64,000 nt of DNA from Gautieria morchelliformis (GCA_015179125.1 WHVA01000197.1:124001-188000), one strand, 5' to 3'; counted from the first letter of the stretch, positions 30,810-41,663 are shown. Translations and numbers: made by a program. Notes: generated by a model not told the origin, from the letters alone.

Positions 30810-33800
30810 CTAGGGCGCGGAAATGGGGCCAGGCTTGTCAGGATATGACTTGTGGAAATCAGAGACGAGGTCAGAGGCGTGGTCAAGTTCCGTGGCGGAA
30901 ATCCACGAAGTTTCTTCGTCGGTGTTTTCATAGCCTGCCCACTTGACTAGGTACTGGAGTTGGCAGCGGTATCGTCTGTCGAGCTTGGAGTTGAGAATTT
31001 CCGAAATCTCATATTCCGGTTCTCCGTCGATGACGACTGGCGGAGGCGGAGGTTGTTCTCGATTCGGAATTGTATTCGGAACTGCTGGCTCAAGCATAGA
31101 GACATGGAATACCGGATGTACTGCGCGCATATTGTCAGGAAGTCTGAGGGTGAAAGAACGACTGCCGGCCTTAGCGATGATCTCGTAAGGACCGAGGTAT
31201 TTCTCAGAGAGCTTCTTCGAGGGGCGAGTGGTGCGGAAGTTTTCCGCTTTGACAAAGGCTTTGTCGCCTATCTCGAATGCCGGTTGCGGAAGGCGTTTCC
31301 GATCGGCGGAAGTTTGGTATCTCTTCTGGGCAGCGGTAATGTTCTCTCGGAGGTGCTGGTGAAGGTCGTCAAGTTCCACAACGAAATCTCGGGCTCTTGC
31401 AGAGGCGAGGTCGCGTTCAGGGTGGATGGCGAGATTCGGGTGGTAGCCCTTGTTGGCATAAAAGGGTGAAATTCCGGTGGTAGCGGAAGGCGCGTTGTTG
31501 TAGGCAAATTCCGCGAGCGGAAGAAGGTCGGACCAATTGCTATGTTGGTAGTTGCAATAGACGCGGAGATACTGCTCAAGGGTCTGATTAGTACGTTCCG
31601 TCTGTCCGTCTCCTTCGGGGTGATAACCGGAGGTGAAGTGGAGTTTCATGTCGAGAGCCTTGCCGAGTGTGCGGAAAAAGGAGGACACAAATTCGGATCC
31701 ACGGTCGGAAGTGACATGGGAAGGTATTCCGTGCTTGGAAAAGACGTGGAGCACAAAGAGCTGTGCGAGCTGGGCGGAAGTTATGGTGTCGTAGGTCGGA
31801 ATAAAGATGGACTGCTTTGTAAGGCGGTCAACGATCACTAGAATGGTATCATAGCCGGATGACTTAGGAAGTTTCTCAATGAAATCCATGGATATCGAAT
31901 TCCAGGGTTGATCCGGGATCGGAAGTTGCTTCAGGAGGCCGTAGGGTTTGTGACGTTGAGGCTTGGCTCGCATACAGGTGGTGCATGACTTGCAGTAGTC
32001 TTGGACCATCGTGCGGAGGAGAGGCCAAGTATAGGTGCGTCGGATTATGTCGAGGGTCTTGTTCTGGCCTTGGTGTCCTGAGAGCGGATGATCGTGGCTT
32101 TGCTGGAGCACGCGAAGTCGTAGATCGTTGGTGTCCGGAACGTAAATCCGGGACTTGTACCGGAGAAATCCGTCGGAATCGAGGGACCATCCAGGACTGG
32201 TGGGGTCATCGAGGTGGGTTGCGGAGGTGGGGTCGGAACGGATGTCGGAATGGAGAGACTCGGTGTCCATAATAATTGAGGCGCGGAGTAGCGGAAACTG
32301 CAATGCTGTGGCACGCAGGGACGATGCCAGTTGCTCAGTGGAGAATACTGGGCGGAAATTGTGCGGATTAACGCTGGCATAGTCGCTACTTCCCTCTTTT
32401 GGGTAGACGTCCCAACGTCTAGTGAGCGCGTCGGGTTTTGCTCCGAGCTTTCCGGGGCGGAAACGGATCACCATGTTGAACTGTGAGAGGTATTCAGACC
32501 AGCGGACTTGACGGCGAGTCAAAATCTTAGTGGTTGCAAAATACTCAAGGTTCTTATGATCCGTTACAACGTCGATCGGATAAGTTGGACCTTCGAGGTA
32601 ATGTCTCCAGATTTTGAAGGCTTCGAAAATCGCAAGTAGTTCCTTATCGTGGACGTCGTAGTTGAGTTCCGCGGCGGAAAAGGTGCGGGAATGAAAGGCG
32701 ATCGGATGAATTTCTCCGTCGTCGGGTGAAATGATGGAAAGAATGGCGGCTAGCGCGTAGTCAGAAGCGTCGGTTTCGAGTACAAGTTGGGCATCAGGAA
32801 TCCAGAAACCGAGTATGGGAGCCGTGGTGAAAGCTGATTTGAGAGCTTCAAATGCGGAACGGCATTCCGGTGTGAAATTCCATGGGGCACTCTTCCTGGT
32901 GAGACGCGTGAGCGGAACAGTAATGTCGGAAAAATTATAAATGAAACGCCGGTAAAAGTTGGCGAAGCCAAGGAAGGACTGCACATCCTTAACACGTCGG
33001 GGTTCCGGCCATTCTTGAATTGCCTTGACCTTGTCCTCTGCCATGGTAAGACCTGTTGGAGAGAGGATGTAGCCGAGGTATTCGACCGTGTCGCGATGCC
33101 ATTCGCATTTCTCTGCTTTTGCGTAGAGATGGTGTTTGCGTAGGCGGCGGAGTACTTCGCGGACATGTTCCCGATGTTTTTTCGGTGTGTCGGAATAGAT
33201 GAGGATGTCGTCAATGTAGACTAAAACGCATACGTCGAGGAGGTCGGAAAATACGTCGTTCATGAATCGCTGAAAAGCGGCGGGAGCGTTGGTTAGACCA
33301 AAAGGCATGACAGTCCACTCAAAGGCACCGTAGCGGGTGCGGAAGGTGGTTTTCCACTCGTCACCTTCCCGGATGCGGACAAGGTGATAAGCGTGCCGGA
33401 GGTCAATTTTGGTGTAGATCTTCGCCCTGCGGGGAGTGTCGAGTAAGTCGGAAATGCGCGGAAGCGGATATTTGTCCTTTTTAGTGAGGGCATTGAGTCC
33501 GCGGAAATCGACGCAGAGGCGGAGAGATCCATCCTTCTTCTTGACGAAGAGGACCGGAGCGCTGTGCGGAGACAGCGAAGGGCGGATAAAGCCCATGTTG
33601 AGATGTTCATCGACGAACTCTCGGAGAGTTAGGAGTTCACTTTGCGAAAGAGAGTAGATCGGTCCAAGGGGCGGAGATGCTCCTTCTTCCAAATCTATCT
33701 TCAAGTCGTAGGGTCGATGTTCAGCAGGTTTGTCGGCTTTGGCCTTATTGAACACGTCCGGGAAGTCACGATATTCTTCCGGAACTGAGTTCATGTCGAC

Positions 33801-34511
33801 CGGAGCGGAAGTCGAGGCGGAACGAGCCTTGACTGAAGCCGAATCGGAGAGGTGAAGCTGGAAGACGGTCGTATCAACTTGCCGTTGCAATACGCGGAAA
33901 GCGGTGGCGGAAACGAGCGCAATTCGAGGGGCTTCGAGGGGCGGAGGTGCTAAAGCGGGACCGGAGTGCGGAACTGAATCCACGAGCGGAGTTGCAGAAG
34001 AGGCCTGAGCCATCTTTGCAGAAGACGTCGGAATAGACGGAAGTTGATCCGGGGTACGGAACTGTATTTGACCCAATGCCCAGTTAATCGACGGATTATA
34101 TCGGGTGAGCCAATTGTGTCCTAGTACAACGGAACAGCTAGCATCTAGCGGAGTAACGTAAAACGTAACTTCATGGTTGTCCCCAGTAGCGAAACGGATA
34201 GACAGATCCACAACTTGGGAAATTCCCGTGTTGGAAGACCCGTCGAAAAGGCGGAGCGGAATAGTCGGAATGTTGCGGGTCGGAAGTTTATGTTTCAAAA
34301 CAAAGTCGGAATCGAGGAAACAATGAGTCGAACCGGAGTCGACCAATGCTGTAAACGGGGGTGTGGAAATGGTGTCGGAAGTGAGCGGAACAGAGAGAGA
34401 GTCGGAGGACGAAAGAGCGGATGCGTTGAGTTTAACCTCGTTTGTCGCACGAATGGGGTCAACACAGCCCTCAGCTCGTGCGGAGGCCGGAGGACTGCTG
34501 ACTATTTTTTT
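30810..34511 (-). CDS. pol: Gy-A pol: protease, RT, RNase H, integrase, chromodomain
   Basis: Read in the -1 frame relative to gag, entered at the slippery A run (34505-34511); there is no ATG near its start. Counting from the Leu codon at 34346 before VDSG: protease DSG at 3-5; RT with [21 protein letters not shown] and YIDD at 377-380; RNase H with ETDASDYAL (Asp 526) and DKELLAIFEAF; integrase zinc-binding His near 753-758 with CKSCTTC at 785-791; core Asp 821, Asp 881 and Glu 917 (DD35E); C-terminal GPYEI(I) and HPVFHVSML region; chromodomain at about 1110-1170 (YLVKWAGYENTDEETSW). Length (1,178 from that Leu) and order are normal for a chromovirus. All catalytic residues are present and no stop was found. 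Confidence 0.96.
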   Translation of the reverse strand, partial: KKIVSSPPASARAEGCVDPIRATNEVKLNASALSSSDSLSVPLTSDTISTPPFTALVDSGSTHCFLDSDFVLKHKLPTRNIPTIPLRLFDGSSNTGISQVVDLSIRFATGDNHEVTFYVTPLDASCSVVLGHNWLTRYNPSINWALGQIQFRTPDQLPSIPTSSAKMAQASSATPLVDSVPHSGPALAPPPLEAPRIALVSATAFRVLQRQVDTTVFQLHLSDSASVKARSASTSAPVDMNSVPEEYRDFPDVFNKAKADKPAEHRPYDLKIDLEEGASPPLGPIYSLSQSELLTLREFVDEHLNMGFIRPSLSPHSAPVLFVKKKDGSLRLCVDFRGLNALTKKDKYPLPRISDLLDTPRRAKIYTKIDLRHAYHLVRIREGDEWKTTFRTRYGAFEWTVMPFGLTNAPAAFQRFMNDVFSDLLDVCVLVYIDDILIYSDTPKKHREHVREVLRRLRKHHLYAKAEKCEWHRDTVEYLGYILSPTGLTMAEDKVKAIQEWPEPRRVKDVQSFLGFANFYRRFIYNFSDITVPLTRLTRKSAPWNFTPECRSAFEALKSAFTTAPILGFWIPDAQLVLETDASDYALAAILSIISPDDGEIHPIAFHSRTFSAAELNYDVHDKELLAIFEAFKIWRHYLEGPTYPIDVVTDHKNLEYFATTKILTRRQVRWSEYLSQFNMVIRFRPGKLGAKPDALTRRWDVYPKEGSSDYASVNPHNFRPVFSTEQLASSLRATALQFPLLRASIIMDTESLHSDIRSDPTSATHLDDPTSPGWSLDSDGFLRYKSRIYVPDTNDLRLRVLQQSHDHPLSGHQGQNKTLDIIRRTYTWPLLRTMVQDYCKSCTTCMRAKPQRHKPYGLLKQLPIPDQPWNSISMDFIEKLPKSSGYDTILVIVDRLTKQSIFIPTYDTITSAQLAQLFVLHVFSKHGIPSHVTSDRGSEFVSSFFRTLGKALDMKLHFTSGYHPEGDGQTERTNQTLEQYLRVYCNYQHSNWSDLLPLAEFAYNNAPSATTGISPFYANKGYHPNLAIHPERDLASARARDFVVELDDLHQHLRENITAAQKRYQTSADRKRLPQPAFEIGDKAFVKAENFRTTRPSKKLSEKYLGPYEIIAKAGSRSFTLRLPDNMRAVHPVFHVSMLEPAVPNTIPNREQPPPPPVVIDGEPEYEISEILNSKLDRRYRCQLQYLVKWAGYENTDEETSWISATELDHASDLVSDFHKSYPDKPGPISAP

Positions 34512-34514
34512 GAA
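34502..34514 (-). promoter_or_regulatory. Gy-A gag-pol -1 frameshift site
   Basis: The minus strand reads TCA AAA AAA TAG, giving the heptamer A AAA AAA directly before the gag stop. The -1 frame is open into pol. The same site is at 61657-61663 in the second Gy-A copy. Confidence 0.75.
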
Positions 34515-34914
34515 TCCGCAGTGGGAACCGCTTCGGATTTCTCTTCCGTCTTTGCTGCGCGGCCTTTGGCTTTAGCAGCGGAGGCGGAAGCTCGAGTGCA
34601 GTCGCGAGCGACGTGACCTCCTTTGCCACAGAAGAGGCAAAGGTTGTTGTCCATGCGACGCTGGCGTTCTACAGGGGTTAGTTTTCCGTCTTTCCCAAGT
34701 TTGTCGGAAAGATCCGGGGTGCTCTTCCGGGCATTGGTGTTAGAACCAGAGGCCTGGTTGTTCCGAGGGGTGTTGTTGTTGTTCCGGTTGCCGGAGTTGG
34801 ATCCGGAACTGTTGTTGTTGTTGTTTCCGGAGTTGGTGTTTCCGGAATTGGTCTTCTTCTTGTCTTTATCAGACTTCTTGTCGGAAGACTTGTCGTTCTT
34901 GCTCTGGGCGGAAG

Positions 34915-35412
34915 TGTAGAGGACAGGAATTATAGGCAGTAGGTATGGACTTGTTATTCAAAAGAATAGACTAGAAATCAATTCACTCTCTCAGTGAATT
35001 TAGTGGTCACTATAAATATATTATACACTACCTAGAAATCAATTCACTATAGAGGATTTCTAGGTCAATAAATGCAAAGACTACTAGACTAATTTACTTG
35101 CCTCTCTCAGTGAATTTAGTGGTCACTGAGAGAGGGGGAAATGTGTTCCACTGCGCATGTACTACTACCCGGCCCTTTAGCGCCCAAGAGCTCGCGCGTC
35201 GAAGTCATTTCAGACTCCGCTGGGTGCAGCCGCTTGTGAAAGTAGGAATAACAAGATGAAATAGAGAGATAAGGAATGAGTGGAAAATTTCGAAAGTAAC
35301 CAGAGAAATGGATGCATAATACAAGAACAATGTGAGAAGAAATTGGAAGGCCACACAACAAATTGGATATATTATGCTTGATTTTGGTGCAGGAGCATAA
35401 ATGCACCCAACA
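34915..35412 (-). mobile_element. Solo LTR of Co-1 within Gy-A gag
   Basis: 498 bp, TGTAGAGGACAGG...CACCCAACA, with only scattered differences from the Co-1 LTRs (for example TGTA for TGTT at the start). TSD GGAAG is at 34910-34914 and 35413-35417. Confidence 0.97.
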
Positions 35413-36462
35413 GGAAGTTTCACGAGCAATCTCGGAGTGTCTTTCCCAGTAGCGCGAATCGATGGATTGGGCGAGGTTGCGGAGGTCGGTAAGGGTGGCG
35501 GGTTTTCCGACGCGGGCAATTTCATCCTTGATGCGGGATGGCAAGCCCATGTAAAACTGGCGTCGGAGTGCGGCTTCTCCCCATTGGACTCGAGGAGCGA
35601 GCTGCTGAAACGTGACGATATATTTAGCTATCTTATGAGTGTCTTTCATGCGAAGCTTATCCAGTTCATTTTCCGCATCGGCTTCCATATCAAATGGTCC
35701 GAAGTTGCTGCGGAGTTCGGAAATGAAATTGGGGTAATCGTCGGCCCAGTCGACGAGAGCGAACGGATCCATGAGGGCGGGTTCGAAATAGTCGAGCGCC
35801 GTGCCTCGGAGATAGGAAAGGGCATAATTGACCTTTCGTTCGTCGTCGGGAAAGGCGTCGGGACGATCACGGAAATTGAGTTGAAGCTGAACCAGAAATG
35901 GCTGGAGCTTCTTGGGATCGGAACCGTCGAACTGATCTGGTTCGCGGACCTTAGTCTTGGGTCGTGGTGGTGCTTGGGCTGGGCGCTGGAGTTGTCCGGC
36001 TAGCATGGCGATGGCTTGTGCAAGATCCGGAACTGGCGCGGGCGGAACTGGGTTGGCGGGAATCTGAGGTGGAATTGGAGGTGGAGGACCGCCGGGAGGA
36101 CCGCCTGGGGGACCGCCGGGTGGGCCGCCATGAGGGCCGCCTGGAGGGCCGCCTGGAGGTGGTCCTGGTGGAGGTGGTGGTGGTGGAGCTGGGCGTCGGA
36201 ATGACGCTGCTGTTTGTTCGCCGCTGCTACTCGTCGAATTCCCGTCGTAGTCGGGATTGTCGTCGGGATTAGCGTCGGGAACTTCTTCGAAACGTTGCGG
36301 AAAAGCATCGGGAAACTCATCGTCGGCACGAGAGCTGCTGGAGGGTTCCGCGTGCCTTGGTGCTGCGGATCTAAGATTGCCAAAATAAGAGAGAGCTTCG
36401 ACAGCTCCTGCTCGAGCTGAAGTAGCTGTGGTACGAGGAGGCATAGTGATAGTTATCGGGTG

Positions 36463-36477
36463 GCAATCAGATAATAC
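36463..36477 (-). promoter_or_regulatory. Gy-A self-primer site next to the 5' LTR
   Basis: The plus strand GCAATCAGATAAT, adjoining the LTR, is on the sense strand ATTATCTGATTGC. It is complementary to GCAATCAGATAAT inside the same LTR, about 34 nt after TATAAAA. The 13-nt match suggests Tf1-like self-priming by the 5' end of the transcript. Confidence 0.8.
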
Positions 36478-37145
36478 TGTTACGTATCGAGATTTCCACT
36501 AAGTCGGAACTGGAAAGGACAGCGGCTTCAACTTATAGGTTGCGCCCCCAATGAACTATCGTCCTAGGTATTTCGGAAATGAGCCGGAAGTCGGAAAGTA
36601 CTGGACCAGCGGTTTGGTCGGAACTTGAGTCGGAACTGAGGCGGAAGGCGGAAGACGGAAGGCTGAGAGAGAGACTGAGATCTTGCTAGACTCGCTGTGC
36701 TAAGAACAGGAGATGGAGCGAAGGAAATCAAGTATCGAAGGTGATTATCTGATTGCAGAATTACAGACATACATGAGGGGGGTTTTATACAAAGCGCAGA
36801 GCAACAAGTAATGGTGTTGTACTAAGCAAATTCCGGAGGAAGCGGAAGTCGAGTACAATGTGTGGGAACTAACTAATTGGGAACAATGGGACTACAAGGG
36901 GGGTTCAGGGTAAGGTAGAACAATGGCAAAGAACAAGGGGTCGGGAAAACATATCTGACAACGAACTACAAGGGTGACCGGATATATGGTTTTGATGGAT
37001 GGCGAGGTGGGTCCGGTGGGTACGAGTAATAGCGTCGAAAGAACAAGGGAAATGTACAAGGGGCGGAATGTCGTGCGGAACTATTGGAGGGGCGGAAGGA
37101 GTGGCGGAACTGAGGGTCGGAAGTCGGAAATGAACGGTCGTAACA
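36478..37145 (-). repeat. Gy-A 5' LTR
   Basis: 668 bp, identical by eye to the 3' LTR. On the sense strand it carries TATAAAA and the predicted transcript start AATCAGATAATC. Confidence 0.95.
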
Positions 37146-38538
37146 CCATTGCAGACTTGCGTGCTCAGGCAGCTGCATTGCAGCCTTTGGGAAGGCACAG
37201 GCCTGCATCTGTACAACCAGCTCCTCCTCCTCCTGTAGTAGGTTCTGCAGGAGTGGCAGCATTGTGGGCTCAGGCTATTGCAATAAGACCAATGCCTCGG
37301 CTACTCCCTGCACTTCTGTGGCCTCTTCAACGACTGCCTGCACCTCCTCAGCCTCCTAAGCCACTCCCTGCACCTCCTCGGCCTCCTCAGCCACTCCCTG
37401 TACCACGGCAGCGTCCTCAGCGACCTCCTCCTCCTATTCCACTTGGTCGCTCTAGAATAATTGAGGCAGATGTGCAGCGTCATGATCTGGGTCCCATGGT
37501 TATTCCCTGCCCTGACTGTGGAGCATTACACTGGATGGCAGAACACCTGCTGACATCCTCAAATTGGTGGCCCAGATTTGGTGATTGCTGTTTAGAAGGA
37601 AAGGTGCAGCTTCCAGAGCTGCCAGTGCTCCCTCAGCCATTGAGACGGCTCTTAGAGGGCCAGGACCCTGAGGCCAAACAGTTTCGCCAGAACATCAGGC
37701 AGTATAATGCGGTGTTTGCATTCACTTCCTTGGGCGCCAACTTTGACCTTAATTTGCTTCAGGAGGGTCGTGGTCCATATGTCCTCAAGATACAGGGCAA
37801 ACTGTATCATATTCATGGCTCTCTCATCCCTAACCCTGCAGAGGAAGTCACGTAACCCAGGTCTATCTCCAACTATCATGGGAGACTTGCAGGAAATGCT
37901 CCTCTTATGCAATCCTCATGTTGCCATATATAGACAAGCGGCTGAGAGGCTCAGAGCCCAGGGACAGAATGGTGAGATCTGGGCTAGGCTCACATACAGG
38001 GAACACAGGGATCCTAGGAGGTATAATATCCCTACTGCGGATGAGATTGCGGTGGTTCTTCCTGGAGATGGCATCAACCCTGAACCTAGGGATATTATTG
38101 TCCAGCTCAAAGGTGGACGTTTCCGAAGGTTATCTGATATGAATCCAAACTATGCCTCTCTTCACTATGTCTTGCTCTTTCCCAGGGGTGAGTTGGGGTG
38201 GCAACCTGGTATTCGCTATCGCCAATTACCAGGCGAGCGTGAGCGACGTGGGTGTGTCACCCAAATTCAGTACCATTCCTATTGTCTCTTCCAGAGAACA
38301 GAAGAACCTACAACACTCCTGCGTGCTGGCAAATTATTCCAGAGGTACATTGTAGACTCTTGGGCTGCTGCAGAGCAAAGCAGGCTGAGGTGGATCAGGA
38401 CAAATCAACACACTCTCTGTGCTGAGATGTATAACTAGATGATGGATGCATTTCATTGCAATGACAATGACAGAGATCCAAACAACTTGGGCCCAAGATC
38501 CATTCTGCCTGCCACATTTCAGGGGGGGACAGGGGACA
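37146..38538 (+). pseudogene. Helitron Rep/helicase, middle part
   Basis: Continues the Rep ORF after Gy-A. It has a Pro-rich tract, then MVIPCPDCGALHWMAEHL, a zinc-finger-like stretch typical of Helitron proteins, and PRFGDCCLEGKVQLPELP. YNAVFAFTSLGANFD, GPYVLKIQGKLYH and GSLIPNPAEE lead to a stop at 37853. The following frame (about 37850-38436) has SPTIMGDLQEMLLLCNPHVA, IYRQAAERLRAQGQ, DEIAVVLPGDG, YASLHYVLLFPRGELGW and FQRYIVDSWAAAEQSRLRWI, the Helitron-like N domain. A TAG at 38436 precedes MMDAFHCNDND. The part ends at the hAT element in LPATFQGGTGD and resumes in frame after it. Confidence 0.9.
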
Positions 38539-38558
38539 TAAGGCTGAACACGAGTCCA

Positions 38559-38588
38559 GATCAACTCGTGAGTACTCACGAGTTGATC
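38559..38588. repeat. Perfect 30-bp palindrome in the hAT element
   Basis: Half-site GATCAACTCGTGAGT is followed by its exact reverse complement, 20 bp inside the left end. It could fold into a cruciform. Confidence 0.9.
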
Positions 38589-38946
38589 CATGGGAATACT
38601 CACGGGTCGGATCCTATGAGTAATGGGTACCCGGGCCGAGATACTCATGCGGATCCGAGTATCGAGTTTATGTTTTATGCAAAAACCCGTGGGTAACCCG
38701 GATCCGTGGCAATATTATAAACTAGATAGTCACGCATACTTTTTGCCAGATAGTAGGCTGATGCCGGTTGTATTTAGACCGTACTGCCGGCTGTAAATAC
38801 TCTCATGTAGTAACATACACGCACATTTGGGTGCGCACACCATCCACATCCACCGGCCCAGCTCCGCATCATGGATCGGGGCCTGCACATACGGTGCACA
38901 TACGGTGCATATGCACTGCCATCCACGACCTCCATGTACGGCGGTG

Positions 38947-39466
38947 CAGGTTCACGGTACGCCGCGCCTACATACGGTGTACCTGCACCGTACGCGCACC
39001 GCCTCCACCCACGGTCCCTCTGCACCGTACGTGGCATCCACTGTGTGCGGTGCAGAGGGGCCGCAGTTTGCGGCCTCCATGACGCACGTACAATGTTAGG
39101 CGCACGGTACACCACACTTATATACCGTGCGCCTGCAGCGTACGTGCACCGCCTCCACCCACGGTCCCTCTGCACCATACGCGGCATCCACTGCGTGCGG
39201 TGCAGAGGGGCCGCAGTTCGCGGCCTCCACGCATGATGCAGGCACATGGTACGCCACGCTTATATACTGTGTGCCTGCACCGTACGCGCACCGCCTCCAC
39301 CCACGGTCCCTCTGCACCATACGTGGCACCCACTGCGTGCGGTGCAGAGGGGCCGCAGTTCGTGGCCTCCACGACACACGTATGATGCAGGCGCACGGTA
39401 CGCCACGCTTATATACCGTGCGCCTGCACCGTACGCGGCACCCACTGCGTGCGGTGCAGAGGGGCC
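38947..39466. repeat. ~145-bp minisatellite within the hAT element
   Basis: About 3.5 tandem units starting near 38947, 39098, 39241 and 39390, the last shortened. Shared blocks are CACGGTACGCCACGCTTATA, CCGCCTCCACCCACGGTCCC and GTGCGGTGCAGAGGGGCCGC. All frames are largely open; not considered coding. Confidence 0.85.
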
Positions 39467-40137
39467 GAGGCTCAGAGAGGCAGTGATTTGGGCATAGTCT
39501 CGCGTCGGTCTCTGTGATCTGTTATTACATTTGTATTTGCTCCCCGCTCGATGTATTCTCTAGTGTGCAGTCGAAAGGATTTTCTTGGTGTGTGTACCTC
39601 GCGATCCGTTGAAGCACCGGTGTCCCCGGATGCCTCAGATTCTCGGATCCATGGGTAAGCCGGGATTTGGGGGCCTGGTCAACGGGAGTGGCCTCGCGAT
39701 CCATTGAAGCACCGGTGTCCCGGGATGCCTCAGATTCTGAGGCACTATCTAGGACCAGCTGGGCATTCAATGCATTCCCCATTCGACGCGCTCAAAGCAC
39801 ACTATCCATTCTTCCTGGTGTTACTAGTACCATAGACTGTGGAATAGATACTTAGGGCTGTCACATATGTACATTCTATCTGAGTAGATCTTCAATCAAA
39901 CCCCTCATTAGTCCCCCATTTCTGCCTCACGCGCAGCGGCGTCATCATTGAGTGAGCACAGAACAAGTCAAAGCGGCGACAAATCACCATGGCTTACCAA
40001 AGACCCGTGGGTCAGATCCACGGGTTCAGATCTACCCGTGGCCAATACCCGTGCGGATCCGAGTATGGCTCTCCAAAGCAGTAAAACCCGTGGATCCGAG
40101 TCTGGGTGATCCATGGGTTGACTTGTGTTCAGCCTTA

Positions 40138-41100
40138 ATGGGACATGCAGGAAAACCTGAAGAACTCTCTGGCCATTTCAAGGAAGTATGGTATGGCCGA
40201 TCTCTTTATTACCATGACTGCCAATCCCAACTGGCAGGAGATATTGGATGCATTGTTGCCTGGACAAACTCCTCAGGACAGACCTGACCTGGTGTCACGG
40301 GTGTTCCAGCTCAAAAAGAAATACCTCATTGACTTGATCGTCAAGGAAAAGATTTTTGGGGAAACCATCGCTCGCGTCCACACCATTGAATTCCAGAAAA
40401 GGGGACTCCCACACATGCATATTCTTATCTTGTTTGAAAGAGATTCTAAGATCAGACATCCACATGAGGTGGATTCAATGATTTCGGCAGAGTTCCCTGA
40501 TCCAGAGACTCATCCTGTCCTCTACCGGTTGGTCTGTGAGCTGATGACACATGGTCCCTGTGGAGAAATGAATCGAAACGCACCCTGCATGGAAAATGGC
40601 AAGTGCAAGAAAAACTTCCCAAAGCCATTCTGTGAGGAAACCAGTCTGAATTAGGATGGATATCCAAGATATCGTCGTCGCAATGATGGAAGGCTGCACA
40701 GTGTCAGAGGTGACATGCTGGACAACAGATGGGTTGTGCCATACTCTGCTCTGCTCTTGCTCAAATTCTGGTGTCACATCAACCCTGAACTCACCATCAA
40801 TGTGAGGTGTATCAAGTATATCCACAAGTATCTCTAGAAGGGCCATGATCAGACCACAATGGAGTTTGGTCGCAGCCAGGATGAAATTAAGCAGTACCTG
40901 GACGCTTGCTATGTCAGTGCTCATGAGGCCTGTTGGAGGTTGCTGGAGCGGGAAATCCACACCCAGGTGCCTGCAGTCATGGCACTGCCAGTCCATGAAA
41001 AGGACCACCACACAATCATCTTTGATCCCAACCAGGATGTGGACAACATCCTGGAAAGGGCTGAGGCGAAAAAAACACTGCTCATGGCTTACTTTGAAGC
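40138..41100 (+). pseudogene. Helitron Rep/helicase, Rep catalytic part
   Basis: The frame resumes with MQENLKNSLAISRKYGMADL and FITMTANPNWQEI. The HUH nuclease motif is H-M-H at 40412-40420 (KRGLPHMHILILF). ELMTHGPCGEMN and APCMENGKCKKNFPKPF follow, then TAG at 40652. The catalytic tyrosine region is KYIHKYL at 40814-40834, followed by TAG at 40835 where relatives usually have Tyr. It goes on to MALPVHEKDHHTIIFDPN and AKKTLLMAYFEA, where Gy-B begins at 41101. The helicase half is not in the window. Helitron Rep nicks and joins single-stranded DNA in rolling-circle transposition; this copy is dead. Confidence 0.93.
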
Positions 41101-41661
41101 TGTAAGGACCCAGCCTTTGGCTGGTTACTTACCAGTAAAACCTTCTTCCGAGCCCGAGCCTTGTGATATTCGTGCCTGAGTACATACGATCCTTATCTGC
41201 GCCCAAGCGCGAGTCCGAGCTTGAGCTCATATCCGACCTTGATCCCATGCCCGTATCCCCTTAGTTACTGATTCCGCTCCATCACGCATCATTCGTATAT
41301 TACCTCGCCCTGACCTCGGCCCCCTGACCTCGCCCTGACCTCCCCTAATATGTTCGCCCCTGACTCGTACCCTCGCTCGTATATAACCCCCTTGTATGCA
41401 TTCCTACTCCTCAGTCTGAAAATCAACTATCGTATCCCTTCGATCCCTAGCTAGTTTCTAAGTCTCGCCTCTTAAGCCAAACCTCGCCTCTTATTCGTTT
41501 CCCTCCGAAGTTGGGACTCGTGCGTAGGGTCGGCGCAGCACATAAGCTGAAGCCAAGTCCCTCTCCGACTTCCCCATCCAAACCTCGCCTCGTAACCACG
41601 GACCTTGCCTCGGGTTTCGTCCCCAACCTCGGTCAACCTTACGACGGATCGTATCGTAACA
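41101..41661 (+). repeat. Gy-B 5' LTR
   Basis: 561 bp, TGTAAGGACC...TATCGTAACA, with TATATAA at 41380-41386 and the presumed transcript start CAGTCTGAAAAT at 41412-41423. The flanking GAAGC at 41096-41100 has no partner after the far LTR at 56904. Confidence 0.93.
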
Positions 41662-41663
41662 GT

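Larger units (their letters stand above)
34502..36444 (-). pseudogene. gag: Gy-A gag, split by a Copia solo LTR
   Basis: Starts at 36444 (MPPRTTATSARAGAVEAL). It has a Pro/Gly-rich stretch (about 75-125), a capsid-type retrotransposon gag domain (FRDRPDAFPDDERKVNYALS, then YFEPALMDPF and FQQLAPRVQWGEAALRR), an Asn/Ser-rich tail, zinc knuckle CGKGGHVARDC, and a TAG stop at 34504-34502 after seven A's. A 498-bp solo LTR plus duplication interrupts it at 34915-35417; removing them restores one frame of 479 residues, matching the 475-residue gag at 60239-61666 apart from a small Gly/Pro repeat difference. Confidence 0.95.
28692..37145 (-). mobile_element. Gy-A, full-length Gypsy chromovirus
   Basis: 8,454 bp including a nested solo LTR. 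LTRs are 28692-29359 (3') and 36478-37145 (5'), both 668 bp and identical by eye. TSD CCATT is at 28687-28691 and 37146-37150. Element order on the minus strand: 5' LTR, self-primer site, gag, -1 frameshift site, pol ending in a chromodomain, an extra gene in antisense, polypurine tract, 3' LTR. Pol is open, but gag is split by a Copia solo LTR, so this copy cannot make intact Gag. Confidence 0.97.
38539..40137. mobile_element. Non-autonomous hAT-like element
   Basis: 1,599 bp with terminal inverted repeats TAAGGCTGAACAC(G/A)AGTC. 8-bp target duplications AGGGGACA (38531-38538) and ATGGGACA (40138-40145) differ at one base. Removing the element and one duplication restores the Rep frame exactly (GGTGDMQENLKNS). 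An 8-bp duplication with short inverted ends indicates the hAT superfamily. Subterminal regions are rich in ACCCGTGG and GGATCCGAGT motifs in both orientations, as transposase-binding repeats often are. No transposase is encoded. Confidence 0.85.

Noticed and set aside
35401-36003. 200-codon plus-strand ORF over Gy-A gag
   Set aside because: Antisense shadow of gag; the same frame appears opposite gag at 60668-61204.
38774-39497. Several ORFs of 60-157 codons in the hAT element
   Set aside because: All lie in the ~145-bp satellite and overlap in many frames on both strands; none resembles a transposase.
38541-40135. Tc1/mariner insertion with a TA duplication
   Set aside because: TA flanks can be read, but the 8-bp duplication (7 of 8 matching) and exact restoration of the Rep frame favour hAT, with TA as part of the terminal repeats.
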